Positions 44,927 to 53,292 of a stretch of DNA of 64,000 nucleotides are shown piece after piece (the first letter of the stretch is position 1; each line of letters starts with the position of its first letter). The notes under the pieces were generated by a model. It saw only the letters and a program-made list of their open reading frames with translations, was not told the origin of the DNA and did no database searches. The stretch covers positions 3,224,001 to 3,288,000 of the forward strand of contig CP159990.1 of assembly GCA_040702975.1 (NCBI GenBank), written 5' to 3'. Both the position numbers and the translations under genes were made by a program. The DNA comes from Roseburia hominis. Lineage in GTDB: Bacteria; Bacillota; Clostridia; Lachnospirales; Lachnospiraceae.

Positions 44927-46117
44927 ATGCGCACACCAATGAATCAATTTTTATTATTACTTTATTGTTTTATGACCGTATCTTTTATCCGGCCGGATTC
45001 TTCCTTCGTTCTGGCCCTTTTCTGCGCGGTGATCTGTGCGTTCTCCTGCAGCTATGCTTCTTCTGATACATACACATTATTTGCCGTCACCTTATACGCA
45101 CTGGCAGGATACTTTGCTTTCGAATTCCTCTTTTTTCTGCCACTTGTAGGATACGACCTTTTCTGCCGTCTGATTCTTAGTCGAATCAGCGCCTCCTCCG
45201 GCAAAGAAGACCGGACAAAGGAGGAAAACGACGGCCCAAACAGCAGAACCACATATGCTCTACGGCATTTGCTCTATGTCCTCCCGCCTCTTGCACTGAT
45301 TCCGGCTTTTTACCGGACCGGACTTATCTTAAACGTAAAATACACCTCGTATTTCGTGATCGGCTGTCTTTTTGCGCTGTTCCTCGCAAAATATGCGCTG
45401 GAATATGAGGCTTTGGACAATCTTTACAAAAAGGTATACGATGACAGCACGGAATATAATCTCCTGCTGAAAGAAAAGAATAAGAATCTTTTGGAAAAAC
45501 AAGATTATGAAATTTATACGGCGACCTTGCGGGAACGAAATCGGATTGCCCGGGAAATCCACGACAACGTGGGGCATCTGCTCACCCGCTCCATTCTTCT
45601 GGTGGGCGCCCTGAAAACCATCAGCCGGGAGGAAACGCTGACGGAACCGATCGACAGCCTGGCCGATACGCTATCCCAGGCCATGAATAATATCCGGGAA
45701 AGCGTGCATGACCTTCACGATGAATCTATTAACCTGAAAGAGGCGGTGGAAGGGCTGCTTAATAACTATACATTCTGCGAGACCCATTTTGAATTCGACA
45801 TGAGCTATCATCTCCCGCGCGAGGTGAAGTACGCATTTATCTCCATTATAAAGGAAGCGCTGGTCAATACCAGCAAACACAGCAATGCAACGGAAATCAG
45901 AATCCTCATGCGGGAGCATCCCGGATTCTGGCAGCTCACTATTTCCGATAATGGGACAGGCATTTCAAAGCTGGCCAGCGCAGGTCAGGCTGCAGGACCT
46001 ATTTCTACCGGGATTGGACTTGAAAATATCCGGGAGCGTATCGAGACTCTGAGCGGGCGGGTACAGTTCAGGCAGGAAGATGGATTCTCTATTTTTGCTG
46101 TGGTGCCTAAACAATAA
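44927..46117 (+). CDS. NarL/DesK-type sensor histidine kinase
   Basis: 396 residues. Six membrane segments in the first 155 residues, a coiled region (ALDNLYKKVYDDSTEYNLLL), the HisKA_3 dimerisation box RNRIAREIHDNVGHLLTRSI (phospho-His in EIHD), and an ATPase with KEALVNTSKHSNATEI and DNGTGIS. It is divergent from the ABC-2 operon it probably controls. No response regulator gene is adjacent; a fitting orphan NarL-type regulator is at 58696. Confidence 0.9.
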   Translation: MRTPMNQFLLLLYCFMTVSFIRPDSSFVLALFCAVICAFSCSYASSDTYTLFAVTLYALAGYFAFEFLFFLPLVGYDLFCRLILSRISASSGKEDRTKEENDGPNSRTTYALRHLLYVLPPLALIPAFYRTGLILNVKYTSYFVIGCLFALFLAKYALEYEALDNLYKKVYDDSTEYNLLLKEKNKNLLEKQDYEIYTATLRERNRIAREIHDNVGHLLTRSILLVGALKTISREETLTEPIDSLADTLSQAMNNIRESVHDLHDESINLKEAVEGLLNNYTFCETHFEFDMSYHLPREVKYAFISIIKEALVNTSKHSNATEIRILMREHPGFWQLTISDNGTGISKLASAGQAAGPISTGIGLENIRERIETLSGRVQFRQEDGFSIFAVVPKQ

Positions 46118-46151
46118 CAGAGGCATCATGCCCCTATATCAATATTCTTAA

Positions 46152-46197
46152 CCGAGATGAAGGTCCACCAGACCTCTACTTAGATATGCATGGCAGC
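46152..46197 (+). repeat. Interspersed repeat B, fourth copy
   Basis: Stem AAGGTC, loop CACCA, stem GACCT, tail TTAGATATGCATGGCAGC; more diverged than the others. Located in the gap between two convergent genes. Confidence 0.7.
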
Positions 46198-46202
46198 ATC
46201 AA

Positions 46203-46243
46203 AAAAGTCTTTAAAACAGACTTTGCCTGTATTAAAGACTTTA
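46203..46243. terminator. Bidirectional terminator-like hairpin
   Basis: AAGTCTTTAA (46205-46214) pairs with TTAAAGACTT (46232-46241), flanked by an A-run and a T-run, between convergent genes. Confidence 0.55.
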
Positions 46244-46252
46244 GACCACTTC

Positions 46253-46717
46253 CTACTTTTTTCTCACCGGAATCCAGACTTCAAATTGCGCGTTTTCCGG
46301 GTCCGGATTCAAATAGACCTCCATATCCGGTCCATTTCCATATTCGTACTCCGACGCCAGCAGCCATTTGGTAAAAATCTCCTGCTCCAACTGCTGAATG
46401 GACAGATTGGTTCCGCTTCCGGCGAAAATAGCCCAGGTCCCTGCAGGAACCATATATTCTTCCAACGCATCATCTTCCTTTGAACTTGCCGCTGCAATAA
46501 AATATTTCCAGGGCTCGTCCTTGTCACACGCGCTCACCCCCAGAATTCCCATTAGCCGGGCGTCCATCATTCCTGCCAGTTTTTCCAGGGTTCCGTCGGA
46601 AGCTGCCTTTGCCCACATATTCGGGATTGTCTCAAAGTTCTTCTCCATTTCCTTAGAGAGAGGGATGGATACTCCCACGATCCGAAATGCTTCCTTAGTT
46701 TCAATCCGATATTCCAT
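46253..46717 (-). CDS. Stand-alone GyrI-like effector-binding protein
   Basis: 154 residues from the ATG at 46717 (AAAGGAG upstream). It is a paralogue of the C-terminal half of the AraC protein encoded divergently at 47013; shared patterns include TKEAFRIVGVSIPLS, KYFIAA and WAIFAGSGTNLSIQQLEQ. Such domains bind small molecules; free-standing ones can hydrolyse or sequester drugs. Confidence 0.85.
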   Translation of the reverse strand: MEYRIETKEAFRIVGVSIPLSKEMEKNFETIPNMWAKAASDGTLEKLAGMMDARLMGILGVSACDKDEPWKYFIAAASSKEDDALEEYMVPAGTWAIFAGSGTNLSIQQLEQEIFTKWLLASEYEYGNGPDMEVYLNPDPENAQFEVWIPVRKK

Positions 46718-46858
46718 TTTCTGTTCTCCTTTCCTGTTGATCATTAAACCCTGTCTGTTTTACATTTCTATATATCTGACATCTATGCTTCATTATACTT
46801 GTCCGATTTCCCTTTTTCCTCTCTTTTTCCGTACAATATGGAGAGATTTTCAGGAGAA

Positions 46859-46900
46859 CTTGAACTACCCATTGTCTAAAATCAATGGGCTTCCTGCTTC
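46859..46900 (+). mobile_element. IS200/IS605-type end hairpin, remnant
   Basis: CTTGAACTACCCATTGTCTA..ATCAATGGGCTTCCTGCTTC: a hairpin CCCATTG / CAATGGG between ..GAACTA and CTTCCTGC, which is the right-end signature I know from many IS605/TnpB elements. No tnpA or tnpB gene remains. Confidence 0.5.
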
Positions 46901-47012
46901 TTTAACCTCTTCAAGAGCTTCACAAAAGCTTCTTTATCTCAAGGTGATTGCTCTGAACCCGCAGCACGGTGTATAATAAAAAACATCAAATAGCAATAAG
47001 GAGATTTTTACT

Positions 47013-47855
47013 ATGGACTGGATTGCTCGCCTGAACCAGGCTGTAACTTATATTGAAGAACATCTTACAGAAAAAATCGACTATGAAAAATTATCAGAGA
47101 TTGCCGGGTGCCCGGCCTATCATTTCCAGAAAATGTTTTTCTACATGACAGAGATGACTCTCTCCGAATATATCCGCCGCAGACGTATGTCACTAGCCGC
47201 CATTGACCTCAAGGACAAACATGCAAAGGTGATCGATGTCGCTTTAAAATATGGCTATGATTCCCCGACCGCCTTTAATCGGGCGTTTCAGAGTATCCAT
47301 GGGATTGCCCCTTCCCGTGTAAGGAGCGAGGCGATCACCCTAAAAGCCTATCCTGTAATCTGTTTCTCCCTCTCGGTCCACGGCATGGAGGAGTTGAATT
47401 TCAAAATAGAAACGAAAAAGGAGTTCCGCATCATCGGGAAGCGCTGCCCCTTAAGCCACGTTCTGGAAGAAAACTTCTCCCGCATTCCGCACGAATGGGA
47501 CGCTGCTTTGGCCAATGGTACCCTCACACAGCTTGGCGCCCATATGAACCAGTCTCCCCAGGGGCTTCTCGGAGTCAGCGTCCACCACACCGAAGAATGG
47601 AAGTATTTTATTGCCGTCAGCTCGTCAGATACAGATGCTACCTTTGAAGAATACAGGATTCCGGCCGCTACCTGGGCCGTTTTTTCCGGGCGCGGGACGA
47701 ATGTCTCCCTTCAGAATCTGGAGCGCCGCGTGATCACGGAATGGCTCCCCGCCTCCGGATACCGCTACGCGGAAATTCCGGATATTGAGGTTTATCTAAA
47801 GGCTGATCCTAATGACGCCGTATATGAATACTGGCTGCCGGTCATCAGGAGCTGA
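47013..47855 (+). CDS. AraC-family regulator with GyrI-like effector domain
   Basis: 280 residues. The N-terminal double HTH is clear (YEKLSEIAGCPAYHFQKMFF and VALKYGYDSPTAFNRAFQSI). Residues 130-280 form a GyrI-like ligand domain (ETKKEFRIIGKRCPLS, WKYFIAVSSSD, WAVFSGRGTNVS). A promoter with TATAAT at 46972-46977 lies just upstream. It probably controls itself and the divergent stand-alone paralogue. Confidence 0.9.
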   Translation: MDWIARLNQAVTYIEEHLTEKIDYEKLSEIAGCPAYHFQKMFFYMTEMTLSEYIRRRRMSLAAIDLKDKHAKVIDVALKYGYDSPTAFNRAFQSIHGIAPSRVRSEAITLKAYPVICFSLSVHGMEELNFKIETKKEFRIIGKRCPLSHVLEENFSRIPHEWDAALANGTLTQLGAHMNQSPQGLLGVSVHHTEEWKYFIAVSSSDTDATFEEYRIPAATWAVFSGRGTNVSLQNLERRVITEWLPASGYRYAEIPDIEVYLKADPNDAVYEYWLPVIRS

Positions 47856-48684
47856 ATGCATTAAAAGCCGATACGGAGACGTAATCCCGCCCGTTAATCG
47901 TATAATACACTTCAATCAAACAGGTAACTCCCCCCTCTTCCCATTCATTCTCTGCCTTATTGTGACTTTCATATTCCAGATAATAGCCCAGATTGTCTTT
48001 CTGCAAGACTGTCTCCCACTCGCAGAACTCTTCCTCGTAGTCATCTAATGGAAGCATTCCCGGGCCATATTCTTTTACAGCGACCCTGGGCGGGCTATCC
48101 GGCGTTAAATTCTTCAATTCATTACTATTTTGAAAAACCGGCCTGATAACCTGTCCTACCCCCAAATGAAATGCTGGAATATCGCCTTCTATGCTGCCGC
48201 CTATTTCATCCCGTATTTTAGCCGCCTTTCCGTTTGAGCGATTTTCATAATCGTCTCTATGGAAAGTCCGAACAATCGCTCCGGACGGCGTAGCGTCCGG
48301 GAAATCCAGATACATAATCATATCCGCCTCCGTCTGATTTCGCATTTCATATGGCGTCGCTTCAAAAGCCTTGATCCAGAATCTTATAAGGAGCAACATG
48401 ATAATCAGGATCACTGCCAGAATTCCAATAACAATCCTACTTTTTTTCGCTGTTTTCCGTTCCTTGTCAATCGTCCGTACCATCTCCTTATCTTCCCGGA
48501 TCAACTGATCCAATGAAACCTCAAACATATCGCTGATATAAATCAGAGTCTGCAAATCCGGATAACTTTTCTCATTTTCCCAATTAGACACCGTCTGTCT
48601 TGTAACATGGAATACTCGGCCAAATTCTTCCTGCGACATGTTCTTTTTCTTTCTGATTGCCAGAATACTTTTTCCCACATTCAT
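47845..48684 (-). CDS. XRE-family regulator with membrane anchor
   Basis: 279 residues. N-terminal HTH (IRKKKNMSQEEFGRVFHVTR, QTVSNWENEKSYPD), a basic linker, one membrane helix near 90-110 (IVIGILAVILIIMLLLIRFW) and an extracellular part of about 165 residues. Such one-component membrane regulators sense outside signals. Its last 11 bases overlap the convergent AraC gene. Confidence 0.88.
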   Translation of the reverse strand: MNVGKSILAIRKKKNMSQEEFGRVFHVTRQTVSNWENEKSYPDLQTLIYISDMFEVSLDQLIREDKEMVRTIDKERKTAKKSRIVIGILAVILIIMLLLIRFWIKAFEATPYEMRNQTEADMIMYLDFPDATPSGAIVRTFHRDDYENRSNGKAAKIRDEIGGSIEGDIPAFHLGVGQVIRPVFQNSNELKNLTPDSPPRVAVKEYGPGMLPLDDYEEEFCEWETVLQKDNLGYYLEYESHNKAENEWEEGGVTCLIEVYYTINGRDYVSVSAFNAFSS

Positions 48685-49022
48685 TTTCCTTACCTCCTAT
48701 CGCCATGATATGAATCCCGCGTTAAATTTTCATGCTTTTCATTTCTACATGAAAGCGTATGAAAGTTTGGATTAAGAACATTATATTTCATAACTTTTTC
48801 AAAGGAAAGCAATCCTTCTTTTCATCGTCGAAAAATGGACGCAAATTTTCTTTGACATGATAAATTTGCATAATTTGTTCGACCAAATATTACCCCAAAT
48901 CCTGGACAAGTCTACATGATACCAAAATAAGGTCCACCGGACCTTATTTCAGGTATGCATGGCAACTGAAAATAAAAAACTCTACGTGAATGAGTCTCAA
49001 ACACCTAGAGTTTTTCATTTTT
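48685..49022. promoter_or_regulatory. Upstream region of the XRE gene and 3' region of the LacI operon
   Basis: An inverted repeat CATGCTTTTCAT / ATGAAAGCGTATG (48731-48761) is a likely XRE operator. Repeat B is at 48921-48966. A hairpin AAAAACTCTA / TAGAGTTTTT (48973-49017) terminates the LacI operon. No gene. Confidence 0.55.
48921..48966 (+). repeat. Interspersed repeat B, fifth copy
   Basis: Perfect 11-bp stem AAATAAGGTCC, loop ACC, GGACCTTATTT, then tail TCAGGTATGCATGGCAAC. The stem bases differ from the 18438 copy but pairing is kept. Confidence 0.8.
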
Positions 49023-50048
49023 TTAACCCGAAAACATTTCCACACTTTCCCGTACGGTGAGCGCAGGCTGGAATGTAATACATTTTTTCATATGTACGCC
49101 GCTGTCCACCTCTTCTATCAGAAGTTTCACGCCTTCCACTCCCATATCATAGACCGGTTGTTTCACCGTAGTGAGCGGAACATCCAGAATTTCCGAAAAG
49201 AAAATATCGTCATATCCGACCACTGAGATTTCCCCTGGTACCGACATTCCCCGTTTCTTTAGTCCGTTATAGACCCCATATGCTGACATGTCGTTAAACG
49301 CAAATACCGCGCTTACCGGAATCTGCCGGTCCATAAAATAGTCAACTGCCTTCGTCCCGCTTTCCCTGTCATAATTTCCTTCATAGATCAGCTTCGGATC
49401 ATAAGGTACATGATACTCTTCCAAAGCACGCCGATACCCTACAAGGCGTTCCTTTGAGTCTTCCAGCCCCATCGGTCCCGTCACACACCCGATCTTCTTA
49501 TGCCCCATCTGAAGCAGATACCGGGTCGCCGCATATCCGCCCTGCATATGATTTACAATCACGGAGCTGCAATTTGCATCCTCAAGATATCTGTCAATCA
49601 TAACAAAGGGAATCTTCAGCTTCTCCAGAAGTTCAGTGCTCTCTTTTGCCTTCTCTCTGTCACTGTCCCGCGCCATACAAAATAGAATCCCGTCTACTCC
49701 TTTATCCGCCAACACCTGTATATAAGCCAGATCCCGCTCATGCTTATCATTCGTATTACAGAGAATCAGATTCCATCCCTGCCTGCGGCAGGAATCCTCC
49801 ACTCCCTTCGCCAGAGTAGAAAAAAACACATTGCTTACATCTGAGATAATAAGTCCAATCGTCTGCGTTCTTTTCTTTACCAGCCCTACTGCAAGCTGAT
49901 TCGGGTGATAATTCAGTTTTTCCACCGCATCCATGATCGTGTCCTTGGTACTCTGCGGAATTTTTTTTGCCTTATTATTTAATACCAGTGAAACAGTCGT
50001 AACGGAGAAGCCTGTATAATTGGCAATATCCTTAATCGTTGTTCTCAA
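49023..50048 (-). CDS. LacI-family transcriptional regulator
   Basis: 341 residues. HTH and hinge: MRTTIKDIANYTGFSVTTVS and LVLNNKAKKIPQSTKDTI; periplasmic-binding-like core: TIGLIISDVSNVFFSTLAKG, VFAFNDMSAYGVYNGLKKRG and GYDDIFFSEILDVPLTTV. Last gene of a ten-gene operon. The two LacI-like operators upstream of the operon (58331-58353, 58507-58527) are its likely targets; the inducer is probably a product of the catabolised compound. Confidence 0.92.
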   Translation of the reverse strand: MRTTIKDIANYTGFSVTTVSLVLNNKAKKIPQSTKDTIMDAVEKLNYHPNQLAVGLVKKRTQTIGLIISDVSNVFFSTLAKGVEDSCRRQGWNLILCNTNDKHERDLAYIQVLADKGVDGILFCMARDSDREKAKESTELLEKLKIPFVMIDRYLEDANCSSVIVNHMQGGYAATRYLLQMGHKKIGCVTGPMGLEDSKERLVGYRRALEEYHVPYDPKLIYEGNYDRESGTKAVDYFMDRQIPVSAVFAFNDMSAYGVYNGLKKRGMSVPGEISVVGYDDIFFSEILDVPLTTVKQPVYDMGVEGVKLLIEEVDSGVHMKKCITFQPALTVRESVEMFSG

Positions 50049-50106
50049 CTTTGAAACCTCATTTCATTTCTTTTTTAATAGTATATCTCAAATTTCCATA
50101 ATTTGG

Positions 50107-51249
50107 TTAAAATAATTTCAGCAAAACCCGGATGTAAGCCAAATATTTCTGAATCTGCAGATATTCATCAGCCTTGTGTGCCATATCCGCCTCGCCCGGT
50201 CCGAACAACAGGACTGCTGCCTTAGGCATCGCCTTCGTCAAAATGGATGCGTCCGTAAAGTAGTTAATCCCTGTATGCTCATACGGGAGCTGTTCGCACC
50301 GCAGATTCCACTCCAGTTTCTTTAGCCATGGATGGTTTTTATCAATCTCAATCGCTTTCCGGTCATTTTTTACATAAATCTCCGTCCTCAGGCGTCCCCC
50401 GGTCTGCTGTTCACATTCTTCCGCAATCTGATTTGCCCACTCCAGCACTTCCTTTGACGTGATACCCGGAACAACCCGGATATCCAGCGTAAATTCCGCC
50501 TCATCCGGAGTCATATTCGGCACGATGCCTCCTTTTGCCATAGACATCTGAACCGTTGACTTCCCTAGCACAGGATGTGTTTTCTCTTCGATTTTCTCCT
50601 TCAGCTGCTGAAAAATAGCGATTCCATATTCAATAGCATTTACTCCCTCTCCGGGGTAGGCCCCGTGACTGGTCTTTCCATGGATTACCAATTTCAGCCA
50701 GATGCACCCCTTCTGCGCTACTCCCGGCAGGAGAGACGTCGGTTCCCCGATTAACAGCAGTGACGCATCTCTTAAAACATCGCTTGAAATAAAATGCTTC
50801 GCCCCCAACCCGTTCCTCTCCTCATCACAGGTACCACAAAAATAGATTGTCTGCTTTGGAACGCGGCCTTTCTGCTTCATATATCCCAGCGTCCATACCA
50901 TCGCTGCCAGGCCGCCCTTCATATCGCTGGCTCCTCTTGCAAAATAACACCCATTCTTCTTGGTCGGAACCGAAGGGTCCGTATTCCACTCCGTCAGTTT
51001 TCCATAGGGCACTGTATCCAGATGCCCATTCCACAGCACAGTCTCCTCCGATTCTCCTTCCAGCACGGCAAGCACATTGGCGTGCCTGCTGTCAATTTCC
51101 TGCAGAACTGCATGAACTTCGCATTCTAGCAGAAAATCTCTCAGGAAAACGGCAAGCTCCCTCTCTGAGTCAACCCCATTCACGCTGGCAATCGAGAGTA
51201 CGGCTTTCAGGAACTCTTCCTCATCATATTTCATATTCTTTGCCCACAT
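50107..51249 (-). CDS. M20-family metallopeptidase (ArgE/DapE type)
   Basis: 380 residues. Metal-binding residues: the His-Asp in VLWNGHLDTVPYGK, the Asp in GASDMKGGLAAM, the catalytic Glu pair in CGTCDEERNG and a late His in EADMAHKADEY. Start at 51249 with AAAGGAG 7 bases upstream. Would remove an acyl or amino-acid group from an amide. Part of the LacI-controlled operon. Confidence 0.9.
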   Translation of the reverse strand: MWAKNMKYDEEEFLKAVLSIASVNGVDSERELAVFLRDFLLECEVHAVLQEIDSRHANVLAVLEGESEETVLWNGHLDTVPYGKLTEWNTDPSVPTKKNGCYFARGASDMKGGLAAMVWTLGYMKQKGRVPKQTIYFCGTCDEERNGLGAKHFISSDVLRDASLLLIGEPTSLLPGVAQKGCIWLKLVIHGKTSHGAYPGEGVNAIEYGIAIFQQLKEKIEEKTHPVLGKSTVQMSMAKGGIVPNMTPDEAEFTLDIRVVPGITSKEVLEWANQIAEECEQQTGGRLRTEIYVKNDRKAIEIDKNHPWLKKLEWNLRCEQLPYEHTGINYFTDASILTKAMPKAAVLLFGPGEADMAHKADEYLQIQKYLAYIRVLLKLF

Positions 51250-51261
51250 GCTCCGGCTCCT

Positions 51262-52002
51262 TTATTTCGTAAGCCAGTCCAGAATCCCTTTCCAGACCTT
51301 ATCGTAATACTTCCATTCACAAAATTCAGGCGGCGCCCAGTGCGGCGCACAGTCCGTCGTAAATACGGCGCTTCTTCCTTCTCCATAGTTTCCAAATGCA
51401 ATAAACGGATTTCCTTCCACCGTAACTGCCACATCCGCCTCTTCTTTAGCGATCGTGCGGTTATATCCCAGCACCTCCGGCCATTCTTCTTTAACGCCCC
51501 GGAGCGCTTCATGCTCTTTTACCGTTACTGGCCGAATCCCCTCACAATGCTCCATCCGGTCATCCACCGTCAGGATTTCCACCGGAAGTACCTCCTGCAC
51601 TGCTGTATCATGCCATTTCCCCTTTGCGTCCACTCCGGAAAATGTCAAATATCCTCCGATCATCAGAAGCGCTCCGCCCTCCAGTACATAATCCCGGATC
51701 AGCTTTGCCCGGTTCGGCATCTTCACACTGCGATTAAATGTCGGAACTGGGAGTAGAAGCGTATTTGCTCCAATATCAGACAAAATCACGCAGTCGTATT
51801 CTTTCAGTTCCTCCATCGTAAATGGGAACTGTTCCGGCGCCAGATGGTTCGGAATAAAGGTTACCTCATACCCACTCTTTTCCAGCGCTGCTACCAGCCA
51901 TTTTTCTCCTGTCTCGTAAACGGAGGTATAAAAACTGTCAAATCCTTTCACATGGGTCGTATAACTCATCCAGGATTCTCCTGCCAATAATACTTTTTTC
52001 AT
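51262..52002 (-). CDS. Glutamine amidotransferase-like protein (class I fold, PF07090 type)
   Basis: 246 residues from the ATG at 52002. Flavodoxin/GATase-like fold: KKVLLAGESWMSYTTHVKG, DCVILSDIGANTLLLP, LEGGALLMIGGYLTFSGV, SAVFTTDCAPHWAP. The usual catalytic Cys of a glutaminase nucleophile elbow is not evident (IGGYL), so it is more likely a hydrolase or sugar/peptide-binding relative than a true amidotransferase. Within the LacI operon. Confidence 0.75.
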   Translation of the reverse strand: MKKVLLAGESWMSYTTHVKGFDSFYTSVYETGEKWLVAALEKSGYEVTFIPNHLAPEQFPFTMEELKEYDCVILSDIGANTLLLPVPTFNRSVKMPNRAKLIRDYVLEGGALLMIGGYLTFSGVDAKGKWHDTAVQEVLPVEILTVDDRMEHCEGIRPVTVKEHEALRGVKEEWPEVLGYNRTIAKEEADVAVTVEGNPFIAFGNYGEGRSAVFTTDCAPHWAPPEFCEWKYYDKVWKGILDWLTK

Positions 52003-52018
52003 ATTCCTTACCGCCTTT

Positions 52019-53287
52019 CTATACTTTTTGGAAGACTGCCATATCGCCAATCCCCATATCCTGTTTCGTTTCAAATTTGCTCACCCAGTAACCGGCCCTT
52101 CCGGCCAAGCGCAGATATCTCTGCTCAAATGATGTAAGTATGCCATTTGTAAACACATAGGATGCATGTTTCGTTTTAGGTTCCACCACCAGGAGACTGG
52201 CATAGGCTCCCTCTCCGGCATGTCCGAACCTGGCCAGCCATTCTTCATTGCTCGTCTGCCTGGTAAGCAGGCGGGCCGGGTTCGCCGTCATCAATGCCAC
52301 TGCTTCCTTTCTCTTTAAAATCCCCATTTCTGTCAACTCCAGAATGCAGGGGATATTGTCCCGTGTATCTCCGAAGCCTTTCATTACCGACTGGTTCTGC
52401 CCGTCCGAAACCAGAATATCTACCACCCCGTCCGCCAGTGCTTCCAGCGCTATTTCCCTTGCTTTGGGGTACATTCTAAGTCCTTCGCGACATCCTCCTG
52501 AGAGCCGCAGCATCGTCGTCACAAATTCACCCGTTACGTTTTCATTCCTGCAGAAATCTATGATTTCCTTCATGGAAGCTACAGCATCACCATGCGTCCC
52601 GCAGCCTGCCGCGTTCGCATGTCCCAGGTGAAGATGTCTTCCTTTCGCAAGCTCCAAAAGTCTCGCTGTATGCCGCACGTCCTGTGTGTGCGTCAGAAAC
52701 ATCAGGTGTGCCTGATCCGTAATTTCAAAAATCTGTTCTATCTTTTCATCCGGCAAAAGGAAATGTCCCATATGCTCCTTTATTCCGATTACATACTGCG
52801 CAGTCCGGTTCACAATCTCATTTTTGCTCAGTTTTCTCTCCTTTGCTTCCTTTTCCAGAGTACCGTTAAACAATCGGATTAGTTCTTCTGTATTAAGCAT
52901 CGTTCCCAATACATTCGCTGCTCCCACAAATACCCCTGTATTCAGAGGCAGCCCCCGGTCCATCTCCGCTCCCAGAAGCGCAGGCGCCATAAAAGTATTC
53001 CCCGCACCGGGCGACAGTGCTGTGGTAACTCCGTCCTGTACTGCTCCATATGCTGTATTCGTATGGATTTCAAAAAGATCGCTCACATGAAGATGCATAT
53101 CAATCAGGCCAGGCCAGATTTCCATCCCGCTGCAGTCGATAACTCTATCTTCCTTCTCCACATCGAGATGCACGCCTGTCTTTACAATCCGATCCCCTTC
53201 CATGGCAATCTCCATCATGTCTTCAATTCCATTTGCCGGATCGATCAGCAGCCCGTTTTTTAAGACAGTCCGTTCTCTTTTTTCCAT
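52019..53287 (-). CDS. Amidohydrolase/deacetylase-family metallohydrolase
   Basis: 422 residues from the ATG at 53287 (AGAGGAT upstream). Amidohydrolase barrel: IWPGLIDMHLHVSDLF (HxH metal ligands), FLTHTQDVRHTARLL, LHLGHANAAGCGTHGD and DILVSDGQNQS (final Asp). Related to dihydroorotase/aminoacylase types. It ends 16 bp before the GATase-like gene. The substrate is probably an amide or cyclic amide taken up by the ECF transporter. Confidence 0.88.
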   Translation of the reverse strand: MEKRERTVLKNGLLIDPANGIEDMMEIAMEGDRIVKTGVHLDVEKEDRVIDCSGMEIWPGLIDMHLHVSDLFEIHTNTAYGAVQDGVTTALSPGAGNTFMAPALLGAEMDRGLPLNTGVFVGAANVLGTMLNTEELIRLFNGTLEKEAKERKLSKNEIVNRTAQYVIGIKEHMGHFLLPDEKIEQIFEITDQAHLMFLTHTQDVRHTARLLELAKGRHLHLGHANAAGCGTHGDAVASMKEIIDFCRNENVTGEFVTTMLRLSGGCREGLRMYPKAREIALEALADGVVDILVSDGQNQSVMKGFGDTRDNIPCILELTEMGILKRKEAVALMTANPARLLTRQTSNEEWLARFGHAGEGAYASLLVVEPKTKHASYVFTNGILTSFEQRYLRLAGRAGYWVSKFETKQDMGIGDMAVFQKV

Positions 53288-53292
53288 GATAT

